A stretch of 64,000 nucleotides of DNA from Pedobacter jeongneungensis (GTDB lineage: Bacteria > Bacteroidota > Bacteroidia > Sphingobacteriales > Sphingobacteriaceae): positions 211,205-275,204 of the forward strand of contig NZ_AYMG01000038.1 of assembly GCF_000633455.1 (NCBI RefSeq), in the 5' to 3' direction. Under the pieces are notes generated by a model that did no database searches, was not told where the DNA came from, and saw only the letters and a program-made list of their open reading frames with translations. The first letter of the stretch is position 1; the number at the start of each line of letters is the position of its first letter. This document shows, piece after piece, positions 35,204 through 44,541 of this stretch. A program made the position numbers and the translations under genes.

Positions 35204-38200
35204 ATGATTTTTTATCATCAGAGAAGAAAACACGACCAAAAAAATCTTTATTCCCCTACAGGTGTGAATTTTTCGGGTTCATGCTGGAGATACCTTAAAA
35301 GTTTATTTAGCCGTTGCAGCATCTTCACAATACTGTTAGCGTTATTTTTGACCGCTGAATCTAAAGCGCAGAGTATTTCGGTAAACGTAAAACAGGCGAC
35401 ATTAAAGTCTGTTATGAATAAAATCGAAGCACAGAGTGGATTCGATTTTTGGTACAATAAAAACACACTAGATGAGGATTTGAGAATAGACATCGTCGTA
35501 AAATCAGAACCGTTGAGCGAGGTTCTGAAGAAAATGTTTGAACCCAGACAAATTAGTTTCGAAATTATAGACAAGACAATATTTCTAAACCCTTTTCAGA
35601 AAAAAGTGCCTATGACTTCAAGCAGCTCAGCAAATAATGAAGTAAGAGGGAGTGTAAAAGATGAAAAAGGAGAGCCCATCCCAAACGCTACTATAAAAAT
35701 CAAAGGCTCGACACTTGCAGCGTTTGCAGATAATAACGGATTATTCAAATTAACAGCGGTACCCGAATCCGGCGCAGTTATTATAAGCTCATTAGGATTC
35801 AAGTCACAAGAAACTTATTTTTCTAAATCAAATCGTACCGAATTAAATATAGTTCTCTCTGAGATGGAACGAACACTTGATGAAGTTTCAGTTATCTCGA
35901 CAGGATATCAAAATATCCCAAAAGAAAGAGCGACAGGAAGTTTTACTCAAATAGATAACACGCTTATCAATAGAAGTGTTGGACAGAATATATTAGACCG
36001 ATTAGATGGAGTAACAAATAGCTTAATATTTAATAAAACCAATCCATCAGGTACAGGGGCGAGCAGCTCATCGCTATCCATCCGTGGACGAAGTACAATA
36101 TTAGGCAATGCAAATCCTTTAATAATACTTGACAATTTTCCTTATCAGGGAGACTTAAGTAATATTAACCCTAATGACATAGAAAATATAACTGTTTTGA
36201 AAGACGCAGCTGCCGCATCCATTTGGGGTACACTTGCAGGGAATGGAGTTATCGTAATCACCACAAAAAAAGGGAGATTGACCCAGAAGGTAAATGTAAG
36301 TCTCAACGCAAATATCAAGGTGTCGGAAAAAGCTAATTTAAGTAGTCAAGAAAGATTAAGTAGTGGCGAATATATTGAGGTAGAACGCGACCTGTTTAAT
36401 AAAGGAAAATTCAACTCGACCATTAGTAATGGTTTTGCCACGTTATCCCCTGCGGTAGAAATCATGCTCAGCAGAAGGTTAAACAATATTAGCGAATCGA
36501 GGATGAACCAAATGCTCGATTCTTTATCACGTTATAATTCGATTGAGCAATGGGAGAATTACTTTTACCGCCAACCAGTTGCGCAACAATATCAATTGAG
36601 CCTTGATGGAGGTAGCAGCAATCATAATTATTTTATTTCGACGGGTTTGGATAAGTCTCTAGGTGACCGCAACAGTTCATCAAACAATCGTAAAACTTTG
36701 AATGCCAATAATATTTTTAATTTACTAAACAACAGATTGGAGATGGTAATTGGTCTTGCTTTAACCCAAAGTCAATCTGGTTTTAATTCGCGTGCCTACA
36801 TCCCACGATACCCATACGAAAACGTTGCTGATGATAATGGAAATGCGCTTGCCGTGACCGATGGAGTATTACGTCTCCCTTATGCACAAAGTGCGGGAAA
36901 TGGAAAACTGCTGGACTGGCTATACCGCCCGTTGAACGAAGATTTGCAGAATTCAACCACGAAAATCAGTGATTATCGTTTAAATACACAATTAACTTAC
37001 CAAATTTTGAAAGGGCTGAAAGTATCGGCCAACTATCTTTATCAGCAGGGTAAAACGGTAAACGACGTATTGGACGGTCAAAATTCTTATTATGTACGCC
37101 AACAGGTCAATACACTTTCATCAATTAATTCAAGCACAGGCATAGTTACCCGACCTTTACCTATAGGCGATATACTTGCGCGTACCAGTTCTGGCTATCA
37201 GAGCAACTTTGGCCGTTTACAATTCATTTATAGTAAAAACTTTAGTGAGAATCATGAGCTAAATGGACTATTCGGAGGTGAGATTAGAGAAAATGTTTCC
37301 AATAGTGCAGCCTATACACTATATGGCTACAACAATGATACACAAACCGCACTGAACCAGCTGATCGACTTTACAAAATTCAACACTTATTTCTACAATA
37401 CTACCACTTCCCAAATTCAAACGGGCATTTACAATTATGGCAGTGTAGAGCGCAACAGGTCTCTGTATGGTAATTTAGATTACGGTTTTCGCAGGAAATA
37501 TCATCTATCGCTAAGCGCCCGTAAAGATGAGGCTAACATATTCGGTGTAAAGAGTAATCAGAAAGGTGTTCCGTTGTGGAGTGCGGGTCTGTCTTGGCTT
37601 GCTTCATCAGAATACTTCTATCCAGCTTTTCTACCTCAATATTTAAAGTGGAGAATGACTTATGGCTATAATGGTAATTCAGATCAGTCAACCTCGGCTT
37701 ACCTAACCGCAATAATTGATAATGTGGCAAATATTTATGGCCAGCTGCCTGCCAATATCCAAAATCCTCCAAATCCCTCACTGGTCTGGGAAAAAATAGC
37801 CAACCTAAACCTGGGTTTAGATTTCGCCACAAAGGGCAGTCGGATATCAGGTAGCGTTGATTTTTACATCAAAAATGCAAAAGACTTAATTGGCTTTTCT
37901 TTTGTGGCGCCGCAGACCGGCATTACACAATACCGTGGAAACTCGGCCAGTCTAAAAACCTATGGATGGGACTTCAGTCTGCAAACCACTAACACCAGAG
38001 GTCAACTGAATTGGAAAACAGGGTTCCTTCTAAATTTAGTCAAAGATCATATAACCTCCTATGGAAAAGCACCAAATAGTAATAGTGCGTTGGTAATGTC
38101 AATTGCATATACTCCGATGCTAGGTTATCCAGTAAATGCAATTTTCAGTTACCCAACCAGCAATCTCGATAACGCGGGAAATCCACAAGGTTATCTAAAT

Positions 38201-38752
38201 GGAGTCGTGAGTAGAGATTATGCTGGTATTGCCAATTCAAACAATAGGAACGACCTAACTTTTCATGGATCAGGAAGCCCTACATTATTTGGAGCTGTAA
38301 TGAATACATTTAGCTGGAAACATATTGAATTATCCCTTAACATCACATTTAAGGGTGGCTACTATTTCAGGAGAAACTCGTTGAACAATACAAACCTCTA
38401 TAATGGATCTTATTATACTACAGATTATCTTCAGCGATGGAAAAGTTCTGGTGATGAAGCTAATACAAACATACCAGCTTTAGTTTACCCTGCGATATTG
38501 AACAGAACAAACCTTTATGTTTATTCAGATAAACTAGTTGAGCGTGGTGACCACATCCGATTTAAAGATCTCCGTATTGCTTACACCATCAATCAGCCAT
38601 TCAAACAAGTTGGTGTCAAGCAACTCAATCTTTTTTGTTATGTAAACAACCTGGGTATTTTGTGGCGAGCAAATAATCACAATATAGATCCTGATAGCCA
38701 ATTGATCGATCAACAAACAAGCATTGCATTCGGATTAAAAACCACTTTTTAA
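35204..38752 (+). CDS. SusC/RagA-family TonB-dependent outer membrane transporter with STN domain
   Basis: 1,182 residues. Order of parts: signal segment (SIFTILLALFLTAESKAQSI, about 44-63); STN signalling domain (about 65-130, KQATLKSVMNKIEAQSGFDF); a carboxypeptidase-regulatory-like domain (GSVKDEKGEPIPNATIKIKG, about 150-235); the plug (LDRLDGVTNSLIFNK, SLSIRGRSTI, VLKDAAAASIWG); and the beta-barrel to the C-terminus. The STN domain shows it signals through FecR to FecI. It imports an unknown nutrient together with the SusD-like lipoprotein downstream. No glycoside hydrolases are near, so a peptide or chelate ligand is as likely as a sugar. Confidence 0.95.
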   Translation: MIFYHQRRKHDQKNLYSPTGVNFSGSCWRYLKSLFSRCSIFTILLALFLTAESKAQSISVNVKQATLKSVMNKIEAQSGFDFWYNKNTLDEDLRIDIVVKSEPLSEVLKKMFEPRQISFEIIDKTIFLNPFQKKVPMTSSSSANNEVRGSVKDEKGEPIPNATIKIKGSTLAAFADNNGLFKLTAVPESGAVIISSLGFKSQETYFSKSNRTELNIVLSEMERTLDEVSVISTGYQNIPKERATGSFTQIDNTLINRSVGQNILDRLDGVTNSLIFNKTNPSGTGASSSSLSIRGRSTILGNANPLIILDNFPYQGDLSNINPNDIENITVLKDAAAASIWGTLAGNGVIVITTKKGRLTQKVNVSLNANIKVSEKANLSSQERLSSGEYIEVERDLFNKGKFNSTISNGFATLSPAVEIMLSRRLNNISESRMNQMLDSLSRYNSIEQWENYFYRQPVAQQYQLSLDGGSSNHNYFISTGLDKSLGDRNSSSNNRKTLNANNIFNLLNNRLEMVIGLALTQSQSGFNSRAYIPRYPYENVADDNGNALAVTDGVLRLPYAQSAGNGKLLDWLYRPLNEDLQNSTTKISDYRLNTQLTYQILKGLKVSANYLYQQGKTVNDVLDGQNSYYVRQQVNTLSSINSSTGIVTRPLPIGDILARTSSGYQSNFGRLQFIYSKNFSENHELNGLFGGEIRENVSNSAAYTLYGYNNDTQTALNQLIDFTKFNTYFYNTTTSQIQTGIYNYGSVERNRSLYGNLDYGFRRKYHLSLSARKDEANIFGVKSNQKGVPLWSAGLSWLASSEYFYPAFLPQYLKWRMTYGYNGNSDQSTSAYLTAIIDNVANIYGQLPANIQNPPNPSLVWEKIANLNLGLDFATKGSRISGSVDFYIKNAKDLIGFSFVAPQTGITQYRGNSASLKTYGWDFSLQTTNTRGQLNWKTGFLLNLVKDHITSYGKAPNSNSALVMSIAYTPMLGYPVNAIFSYPTSNLDNAGNPQGYLNGVVSRDYAGIANSNNRNDLTFHGSGSPTLFGAVMNTFSWKHIELSLNITFKGGYYFRRNSLNNTNLYNGSYYTTDYLQRWKSSGDEANTNIPALVYPAILNRTNLYVYSDKLVERGDHIRFKDLRIAYTINQPFKQVGVKQLNLFCYVNNLGILWRANNHNIDPDSQLIDQQTSIAFGLKTTF

Positions 38753-38763
38753 ACTTTCTTGAG

Positions 38764-40149
38764 ATGAAAAATAAATTTAATATTTTTGTTATTCTGTGTT
38801 GTACTATAATATTACTTAGTTGCAAGGATGATTTTCTAAATGAAAAGCCCAAAACCAGTCTCGTCGTTCCTACGACATTAGGAGATTTTGAGGCAATGCT
38901 TAATAGTCCTGTAATATATAAAACAGGAGCTCTTGGTCAAATGGCATGCGACGATTATGAGTTTACGGACTATGCTTCATGGCAGAGTACAGGGACAGCC
39001 ACAGAAAGGAACTCATATATATGGGCAAGGGATTTATTTGCAGGTGAACAATCGCGACCAGACTGGAATGAACCTTACAGCTCAATTTTTTATGCGAACA
39101 ACATCCTCAAAGGTTTAGCGGAAATTAATCCGCGGACTGATATTTCAAAGTATAATCAAATAAGAGGCTGGGCATTGTACGTGCGCTCTGCAGCATTTTA
39201 TGATTTGCTTCAAAATTTTGCGCCACCATATGATCCCTCAACCGCATCTGAAGATTTGGGTATACCACTGCGGTTAACTCCTGGTGTCGATGAAATTTTA
39301 CCAAGGTCAAGTGTTGCTGAATGCTATGCAAGAATATTAACTGATTTAATAGAGTCGGGTGATCTACTTACAGCCACATTTCCTATTACAAATCGCTACA
39401 TGCCTTGCAAAGCTGCAGCGTTTGGCCTCCTATCAAGAATTTACCTGAACATGAATCTCTACAAAGAAGCTTCAAAATTTACGGATTTAGCTTTGGCTGA
39501 ATATAATAAATTAATTGATTATAATAGTCTTTCTCAAACTTCTGGCACCCCATTTTCATTTACTCATGACGAACTAATTTTAAATAGCTCTCAAGTATCA
39601 ACTTATGAGATTACAATACCAAGAAACATAAATACCAGGGTAAGGGTATCTCCAGATCTCATAAAACTTTATGACACCAAAGATCTCCGACTAAGTATAT
39701 TTTTTGAAAGGATGAGTAATGGAAATTATAGTATGAAGCGTGGGTATTATGGTAGTACTGGCAATTATGGTTTTTCTGGCATAGCAACCGATGAGCTTTT
39801 TTTAACAAAAGCAGAATGCCAGGCGCGAAATGGAGAAACTGCAAATGCACTATTCACCCTGAACCAGCTATTAGTTAAACGATATGCTACGGGCAACTTT
39901 GTACCTACTGTAGCAAATTCCGCCACAGAAGCGCTAACAAAAATACTTGTCGAAAGGAGAAAAGAACTTGTTTGGAGAAACTTAAGGTGGCCAGATTTAC
40001 GACGGCTCAATAAAAGTGGGATGGGAATAATTCTTAAACGATCTTTAAATGGAGCGGAATATATATTAGCTCCAAACAGTTCCCTCTACACTTTCCCAAT
40101 TCCTGATGATGAGATAAACGCTAGTGGAATTCAACAAAATTTAAGATGA
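38764..40149 (+). CDS. RagB/SusD-family nutrient-binding lipoprotein
   Basis: 461 residues with a lipobox ending ILLSC (Cys near 19) and the SusD plan: a helical N-terminal half with TPR-like repeats (SIFYANNILKGLAEINPRTD; KAAAFGLLSRIYLNMNLYKE) and the conserved C-terminal blocks LVERRKELVWRNLRWPDLRR and YTFPIPDDEINAS. It would sit on top of the SusC barrel as a lid and bind the ligand. It follows susC by 11 bp and overlaps the next gene by 4 bp, so all three are coupled. Confidence 0.94.
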   Translation: MKNKFNIFVILCCTIILLSCKDDFLNEKPKTSLVVPTTLGDFEAMLNSPVIYKTGALGQMACDDYEFTDYASWQSTGTATERNSYIWARDLFAGEQSRPDWNEPYSSIFYANNILKGLAEINPRTDISKYNQIRGWALYVRSAAFYDLLQNFAPPYDPSTASEDLGIPLRLTPGVDEILPRSSVAECYARILTDLIESGDLLTATFPITNRYMPCKAAAFGLLSRIYLNMNLYKEASKFTDLALAEYNKLIDYNSLSQTSGTPFSFTHDELILNSSQVSTYEITIPRNINTRVRVSPDLIKLYDTKDLRLSIFFERMSNGNYSMKRGYYGSTGNYGFSGIATDELFLTKAECQARNGETANALFTLNQLLVKRYATGNFVPTVANSATEALTKILVERRKELVWRNLRWPDLRRLNKSGMGIILKRSLNGAEYILAPNSSLYTFPIPDDEINASGIQQNLR

Positions 40150-41639
40150 TGAGGCTATTTTTAAGGAAATTAATATTAACATTTACAATATTAAATGTAG
40201 CAGTAAGCGTCCAAGCTGATGTAATAATCAAAGGAACTATCGTACATAATGTGGCAAATTTAGATATCAAAAACATTTGTTTTGAAGTATACCAAGATTA
40301 TATATCACCCCAAGTGAACCAGTCCAAAAAAATTCTCTGTTCTGTCGATTCAAAAGGGTATTTCTCAACCACAATTAAAGGATATAAGAATGCATTTTAT
40401 ATTGGAACATACTTTGTTAGTTCGACTAATAAAGAGGTTTTTGCATTGGATAATCAAGTTCTGCATAAACCATTTTTATTTGAAGATAATGACAGTCTAA
40501 ATATAACGATCAATCTTCGAGGGAAGTGGATTCAATTCAAAGGAAAGGGATCTGAAAGGCTAAATTGCCAATTTCAGATGGAATCACAGTCGATTTCGGA
40601 AGGAGGTTTAGCAAGAGTTCGTGATTTGGGAAACAAAGAAAATTTTTATGATGCAAATGCACTGGAAAGTAAATTATTGGATCAACTTTGGGTCAGTAAA
40701 TTAACTATTTTACAGAGCTATAAAAATAACTTTTCACCATATATCTATAACCGTGTATATCTAGATTCTTGGTATTACCAGAAATATTCACACTTAAACT
40801 CGTTATTATCCACTTATGCGTTGACATACCCCATAAGAAATAAGGGGATAATAGATTTTGTAAAAACAAAATATTCGAATGACTTGCAAATTCCTGAAGG
40901 TATAAATCCGTCATCAGAAATGTTAGGTCAATACATTCGATATCTTTATAAATCAAATTACTTGAAGCTAATCATTGGAAAATTTGATCTTGGGAACCTA
41001 ACATACAATGTTTCTATGCTCGAATTATTTCAAAAAATTAAAAATAATTATTCAGGTCCTACAAGAGATTATTTATTCTTAACATTTTTTTTAACAGGTG
41101 GAAAATATCAAAATGATACGTTAGCCTTTCTGGAAGAAGCAAAGAAATTAATTACATTGACCGCAGTCAAAGATGAGTTGGCAATGTGGCTGAATCGGCT
41201 TAACACATTTGACAAACAAAACTTTACTCTAACGGATATTGATGGCAAAACTGTTTCTTTAAACAACTTAAAAGGAAAAGTTTTGGTACTAGACTTTTGG
41301 TTTTTAGGATGTTCGGGGTGTTTAAAAATGTCACCATACCTTGAAAAAGTACAAAATTATTTTGAGAATAGGGATGTAGTTTTTGTTAGTATAAATACTG
41401 ATGATCTACCCAGATTTAAACTTGGTTTAGAAGATGGAGGTTACACGAATCCAAATCAGTTATTATTGTACACTTCAGGTTTAGTAAGACAACACCCACT
41501 GCTTGAATACTTCAAGATTTACGACTTTCCAACATTAATTGTTATTAAAAAAAATGGAGAAGCTGTTAGTTCAAGAGCTCCTGATCCCAGATTGGATAAT
41601 GGCCTTGCTCTAAAGAAAATGATCGAATCAGCATTCTAG
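40146..41639 (+). CDS. TlpA-family thioredoxin-like protein with long N-terminal domain
   Basis: 497 residues with a signal peptide (ending about VSVQAD, residue 22). Residues 25-340 form an alpha/strand domain common in Bacteroidota TlpA proteins. The C-terminal 140 residues are a thioredoxin fold: NLKGKVLVLDFWFLGCSGC gives the redox motif CSGC near 390, and the cis-Pro region lies in IYDFPTLIVIKK. It probably reduces or exchanges disulfides in the periplasm for the SusC/SusD locus. The start ATG overlaps the susD-like stop (ATGA). It ends at a strong terminator. Confidence 0.88.
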   Translation: MMRLFLRKLILTFTILNVAVSVQADVIIKGTIVHNVANLDIKNICFEVYQDYISPQVNQSKKILCSVDSKGYFSTTIKGYKNAFYIGTYFVSSTNKEVFALDNQVLHKPFLFEDNDSLNITINLRGKWIQFKGKGSERLNCQFQMESQSISEGGLARVRDLGNKENFYDANALESKLLDQLWVSKLTILQSYKNNFSPYIYNRVYLDSWYYQKYSHLNSLLSTYALTYPIRNKGIIDFVKTKYSNDLQIPEGINPSSEMLGQYIRYLYKSNYLKLIIGKFDLGNLTYNVSMLELFQKIKNNYSGPTRDYLFLTFFLTGGKYQNDTLAFLEEAKKLITLTAVKDELAMWLNRLNTFDKQNFTLTDIDGKTVSLNNLKGKVLVLDFWFLGCSGCLKMSPYLEKVQNYFENRDVVFVSINTDDLPRFKLGLEDGGYTNPNQLLLYTSGLVRQHPLLEYFKIYDFPTLIVIKKNGEAVSSRAPDPRLDNGLALKKMIESAF

Positions 41640-41652
41640 ACAGTGAAATAGG

Positions 41653-41690
41653 AACGGCAGAAAAATATTATTTCTGCCGTTTTTTTTTTA
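41653..41690. terminator. Intrinsic terminator after the TlpA gene
   Basis: Arms AACGGCAGAAA and TTTCTGCCGTT followed by a run of at least nine T. It ends the fecI-fecR-susC-susD-tlpA transcription unit and separates it from the convergent DUF6520 gene. Confidence 0.9.
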
Positions 41691-41703
41691 CAAAAGCCAA
41701 TTA

Positions 41704-41997
41704 CTATGGATTGTAGGTACCTTCAGATGAACCTGGTACAGGCTCAGCATCCGAGGGCAAGTCTGCATAATTGAAAGATGACCCCTTATTTTCATCTGTT
41801 GTAATCACACACTGATGAGCACTATTAGAAACGCAATTGTTCGTAGGATCCGCAGATGGTTCTAAGACGTACTGTGTGCCATTATTGATATAGCGATAAG
41901 TCAAAAGTTTGGAATTTGAGGCTGGTTTGAATGCACTCCCAACTACAATCAGAGCTACAGCTGCGAAGCCCATGATCATTTTTTTAAAATTTTTCAT
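41704..41997 (-). CDS. DUF6520-type small exported protein (97 aa)
   Basis: 97 residues with a signal peptide (MIMGFAAVALIVVGSAFKPA, about 7-26), then a short domain with two Cys (NNCVSNSAHQCVITTDENKG) that could form a disulfide, and an acidic Pro-rich tail. This matches the DUF6520 family, which in Bacteroidota is usually found beside MauE-like and TlpA-like genes, as here. Exported redox partner is the contextual guess; no function is established. Confidence 0.7.
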   Translation of the reverse strand: MKNFKKMIMGFAAVALIVVGSAFKPASNSKLLTYRYINNGTQYVLEPSADPTNNCVSNSAHQCVITTDENKGSSFNYADLPSDAEPVPGSSEGTYNP

Positions 41998-42024
41998 AAT
42001 TTGAAATTTAATTTTTATTATTTA

Positions 42025-42480
42025 TTAATTTAAGGATTTCTCCAGACGGAGTGCTATAATGGCCAACAGGATAAATCCAATGTTAAACCACAGATGCTCC
42101 GTCCAGGTTAGGGTTTCGATGACACCCCCACAATGACATGGCAGCTTACTCGCCCAGATCAATGCGATCAAAATATACGTTGTAAAAATTATCATTAGTC
42201 CCAAAAAGCACCAAAGTCCCATTTTTGCAATTTCCGGTACCAACACCAGCACTGCAATCAAAAGCTCGGCAATCGGAACTACCCAGCTAATGAAAACGGC
42301 AAATCTTCCGATTAATTCAACTTTCGCAATACCATTCATAAACCGTTCATGGCCCATAATCTTTTCATATGCCGTATAGGCGAAAAGCGAGGCTAAAATG
42401 ATATGCAACACGAGTTGAAAAAATTCCGCAGACTTTGGGGAAAGCTTAATTGAAATATTTGAAATTCTTAAAATTTTCAT
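42025..42480 (-). CDS. MauE/DoxX-type membrane redox protein
   Basis: 151 residues from the ATG at 42480; a longer version is open but adds a tail without family character. Four membrane helices (VLHIILASLFAYTAYEKIMG; FAVFISWVVPIAELLIAVLV; GLWCFLGLMIIFTTYILIAL; LWFNIGFILLAIIAL) and a CHCGG motif near residue 117. MauE-like proteins pass electrons to periplasmic thioredoxin-like proteins. The neighbouring TlpA-type gene is a natural partner. It precedes the DUF6520 gene by 27 bp. Confidence 0.8.
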   Translation of the reverse strand: MKILRISNISIKLSPKSAEFFQLVLHIILASLFAYTAYEKIMGHERFMNGIAKVELIGRFAVFISWVVPIAELLIAVLVLVPEIAKMGLWCFLGLMIIFTTYILIALIWASKLPCHCGGVIETLTWTEHLWFNIGFILLAIIALRLEKSLN

Positions 42481-42687
42481 GATATCTGATTGAATGTTAA
42501 TCGATAATGTGGTATCCGCCACCGGGAACGCATCGCTCCCATCATCTCATTTGAATCTTTGTCACAGCACTCCTTTCTGATTTAAGCACACTTAATTGTT
42601 GTGTCAGTCAAATTTCGAAACTATTCCCAAAAAGAATACTATACCATTGTCGCCGATTAAGGGGACCATAGTTGCCAATAAATCTGG

Positions 42688-43272
42688 TTATTGGTTTTTG
42701 AAATACCTGTTGAGTCCATGGTTTCTAATTCCAAGAAAAGATGCGATGTCTCGGTGTCTGGCAATATTAAACAGTGACCTGTTGCGTAAATAGAATAATT
42801 CAAAATGCTCCCATCTTCTTATACTTACCAAATCGGATGTGTGTTGTTTACGAAACCGGTCATAGTACATCCGTAACTTTTCTCCCAGAATAAATACTTC
42901 AGGAAACTTAGGCATTAGAAGCAGCAAATTTTCATAACTGATTTCAACAACTGTTGTATCGTGGTAAATTTCTATATCGATATCCGAAGACTGCTTGCTA
43001 AAGAAACCATTATGAAAGATGAAATCGCCAGCGAACCAAAACCAGGTAGTTTGCCCGTTGCGCTGTTCCTCACTTGGAGTAATCTCGCGAGCATACCCAG
43101 CAATTAGGAAATAGATTGATTGCTGTTCATCTCCAACATTTAGAATGCATTGATTTTTCCTATACGACCGCTCGTTTGCCAAGGGCCTTAGCGCATTTAT
43201 GAGAGCGTCTGAGAGGTCATGTATTTCAGCCAGGGCGGACGTAAAAGCTTGATAATAATCTTCCCGTACCAT
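42688..43272 (-). CDS. Crp/Fnr-family transcriptional regulator
   Basis: 194 residues: a cyclic-nucleotide-binding barrel (about 30-130; RKNQCILNVGDEQQSIYFLI, TTWFWFAGDFIFHNGFFSKQ) and a C-terminal region with a helix-turn-helix of reduced clarity (RHRDIASFLGIRNHGLNRYF, about 172-191). It lies upstream of the MauE-DUF6520 pair in the same direction, 207 bp away. That gap contains a phrase like the half-site seen elsewhere (TTGTGTCA near 42599). The ligand is unknown. Confidence 0.82.
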   Translation of the reverse strand: MVREDYYQAFTSALAEIHDLSDALINALRPLANERSYRKNQCILNVGDEQQSIYFLIAGYAREITPSEEQRNGQTTWFWFAGDFIFHNGFFSKQSSDIDIEIYHDTTVVEISYENLLLLMPKFPEVFILGEKLRMYYDRFRKQHTSDLVSIRRWEHFELFYLRNRSLFNIARHRDIASFLGIRNHGLNRYFKNQ

Positions 43273-43437
43273 AGAATAAAAATATCTTTCGACTATTCAA
43301 TACCAAGAAGGGGGCCATGCCCCTCTCTTGGTGTCCTTGCTTCCGACGGCGAGGTAAAGAACTAAAGTCGAAATGATCAGTTAATTGATAATTTCTAATG
43401 GCAATCTAAATTCTATTTATGCCCAACTCAAGAATTT

Positions 43438-43469
43438 TATATAACAGGTATCAAATATTATATAACAGG
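43438..43469. promoter_or_regulatory. Direct repeat pair with 21-bp period, candidate LytTR operator
   Basis: TATATAACAGG occurs at 43438-43448 and again at 43459-43469. LytTR regulators bind direct repeats about 21 bp apart on one face of DNA. The pair lies about 120 bp before the LytTR gene. Confidence 0.5.
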
Positions 43470-43588
43470 CACCAAAACAAGCATTTTTTAAACTTTGTCG
43501 AATGTGACCAATGTCTCCATTTAATAGTAGTACTTGCTAATTTAGAAGACATTTCCGATATTGTGACACTCATCAAGACACTTGTGTT

Positions 43589-44305
43589 ATGGAACTAAGC
43601 AGTATTATTATTGATGATGAGCCTCATGCCATTACTGATTTAAATGAGATCATTGCAGTGACACCGGATGTATTTGTCGAAAATACGTTCACGAATATCA
43701 ATGATGCAATCGTTTTCTTAAAGGAAACCGGCAAGGTGAATGTTATCTTCTGCGATATAAGTATGCCTATTGTAGGGGGGCTTGAGGCAGCGCCGCTGTT
43801 AAATGAATATTGTGATTTCCTTGTCTACGTGACCGCTCACAGATTCCACGGCCCTGAAACCTATGAAGCTGATGCATCAGGTTATTTAATGAAACCTGTT
43901 AAATACGATAAATTCGTCAGACAAATTAAGGTTCTAAACAAGGCAAAAGAGGATGAACAATTTGGAAAAGATGAGAAAGTTCTTTTTGTAAAGGGTGACG
44001 ATAAAAACAGCATGCTTAAAATTTTTTATGATGACATCATATATATTGAAGCATTGGAAAATTACATTAACATCCATACAATAAAAGGCGAAAAGATTAC
44101 CTATATACAGCTCAAAGCACTTGAGCAAAAATTGCTCAAAAAAGAAACTTTTTTCAGGGTAGCGAAGTCAATCATCATATCTGTTAATTTTTTAGAAAAA
44201 ATAGAGGGTTACAGAGCCCTTATGACTGATGGGATATATTTTAATATTGGAAAAGTCTATCGACCAGCCATAAGGGAATTCATTAAAAAAAATAGGCTAA
44301 ACTAA
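43589..44305 (+). CDS. LytTR-family response regulator
   Basis: 238 residues: a receiver domain (about 1-120) with Asp residues in IIIDDEPHA, phospho-Asp in VIFCDISMPIVGG and Lys in GYLMKPVKYD; and a LytTR DNA-binding domain (about 138-236: YIEALENYINIHTIKGEKIT, FFRVAKSIIISVNFLEKIEG). It is the partner of the LytS-type kinase at 44518-45582. A Ser/Thr-rich peptide gene lies tail-to-tail between them, its stop abutting this gene's stop. A Crp-like half-site phrase (TTGTGACACT near 43561) lies just before the start. Confidence 0.93.
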   Translation: MELSSIIIDDEPHAITDLNEIIAVTPDVFVENTFTNINDAIVFLKETGKVNVIFCDISMPIVGGLEAAPLLNEYCDFLVYVTAHRFHGPETYEADASGYLMKPVKYDKFVRQIKVLNKAKEDEQFGKDEKVLFVKGDDKNSMLKIFYDDIIYIEALENYINIHTIKGEKITYIQLKALEQKLLKKETFFRVAKSIIISVNFLEKIEGYRALMTDGIYFNIGKVYRPAIREFIKKNRLN

Positions 44306-44449
44306 TTAACGGGTAGCACTTGTGGATACGGTCACCGTGGTAAATACAGAAGTTGTTGGATCGGTCTCATTCTTTTTGTCGGCACCGTTAGATTTCATAA
44401 ATCTAAATATAGTACGCTTGATTAGTGGAAGGTGTTTTTGATTTTTCAT
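44306..44449 (-). CDS. 47-residue Ser/Thr-rich peptide gene, candidate RiPP precursor or signal peptide
   Basis: An ATG at 44449 opens 47 codons on the minus strand. The first half is basic and hydrophobic (MKNQKHLPLIKRTIFRFMKS), then NGADKKNETDP, then a core with 11 Ser/Thr in 16 residues (TTSVFTTVTVSTSATR). No Cys is present. This leader-acidic junction-Ser/Thr core plan resembles ribosomal peptide precursors of Bacteroidota, but no modifying enzyme is in the window. It is convergent with the LytTR gene and divergent from the kinase gene. A repeat pair like the one upstream of the regulator lies 61-92 bp before its start. Coding is judged by composition and context. Confidence 0.55.
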   Translation of the reverse strand: MKNQKHLPLIKRTIFRFMKSNGADKKNETDPTTSVFTTVTVSTSATR

Positions 44450-44509
44450 GACTTTAGGTTTTAAGTAAAGTCCAATTCTACTTTAGGGATTTATGGCTAA
44501 CATTTATAT

Positions 44510-44541
44510 TATATATCATGTACCATTTATTATATAACAGG
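44510..44541. promoter_or_regulatory. Second direct repeat pair with 21-bp period
   Basis: TATATATCATG (44510-44520) and TATATAACAGG (44531-44541) match in 9 of 11 positions and repeat the motif at 43438-43469 with the same 21-bp period. The pair overlaps the kinase start and lies upstream of the leftward peptide gene. Confidence 0.45.
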
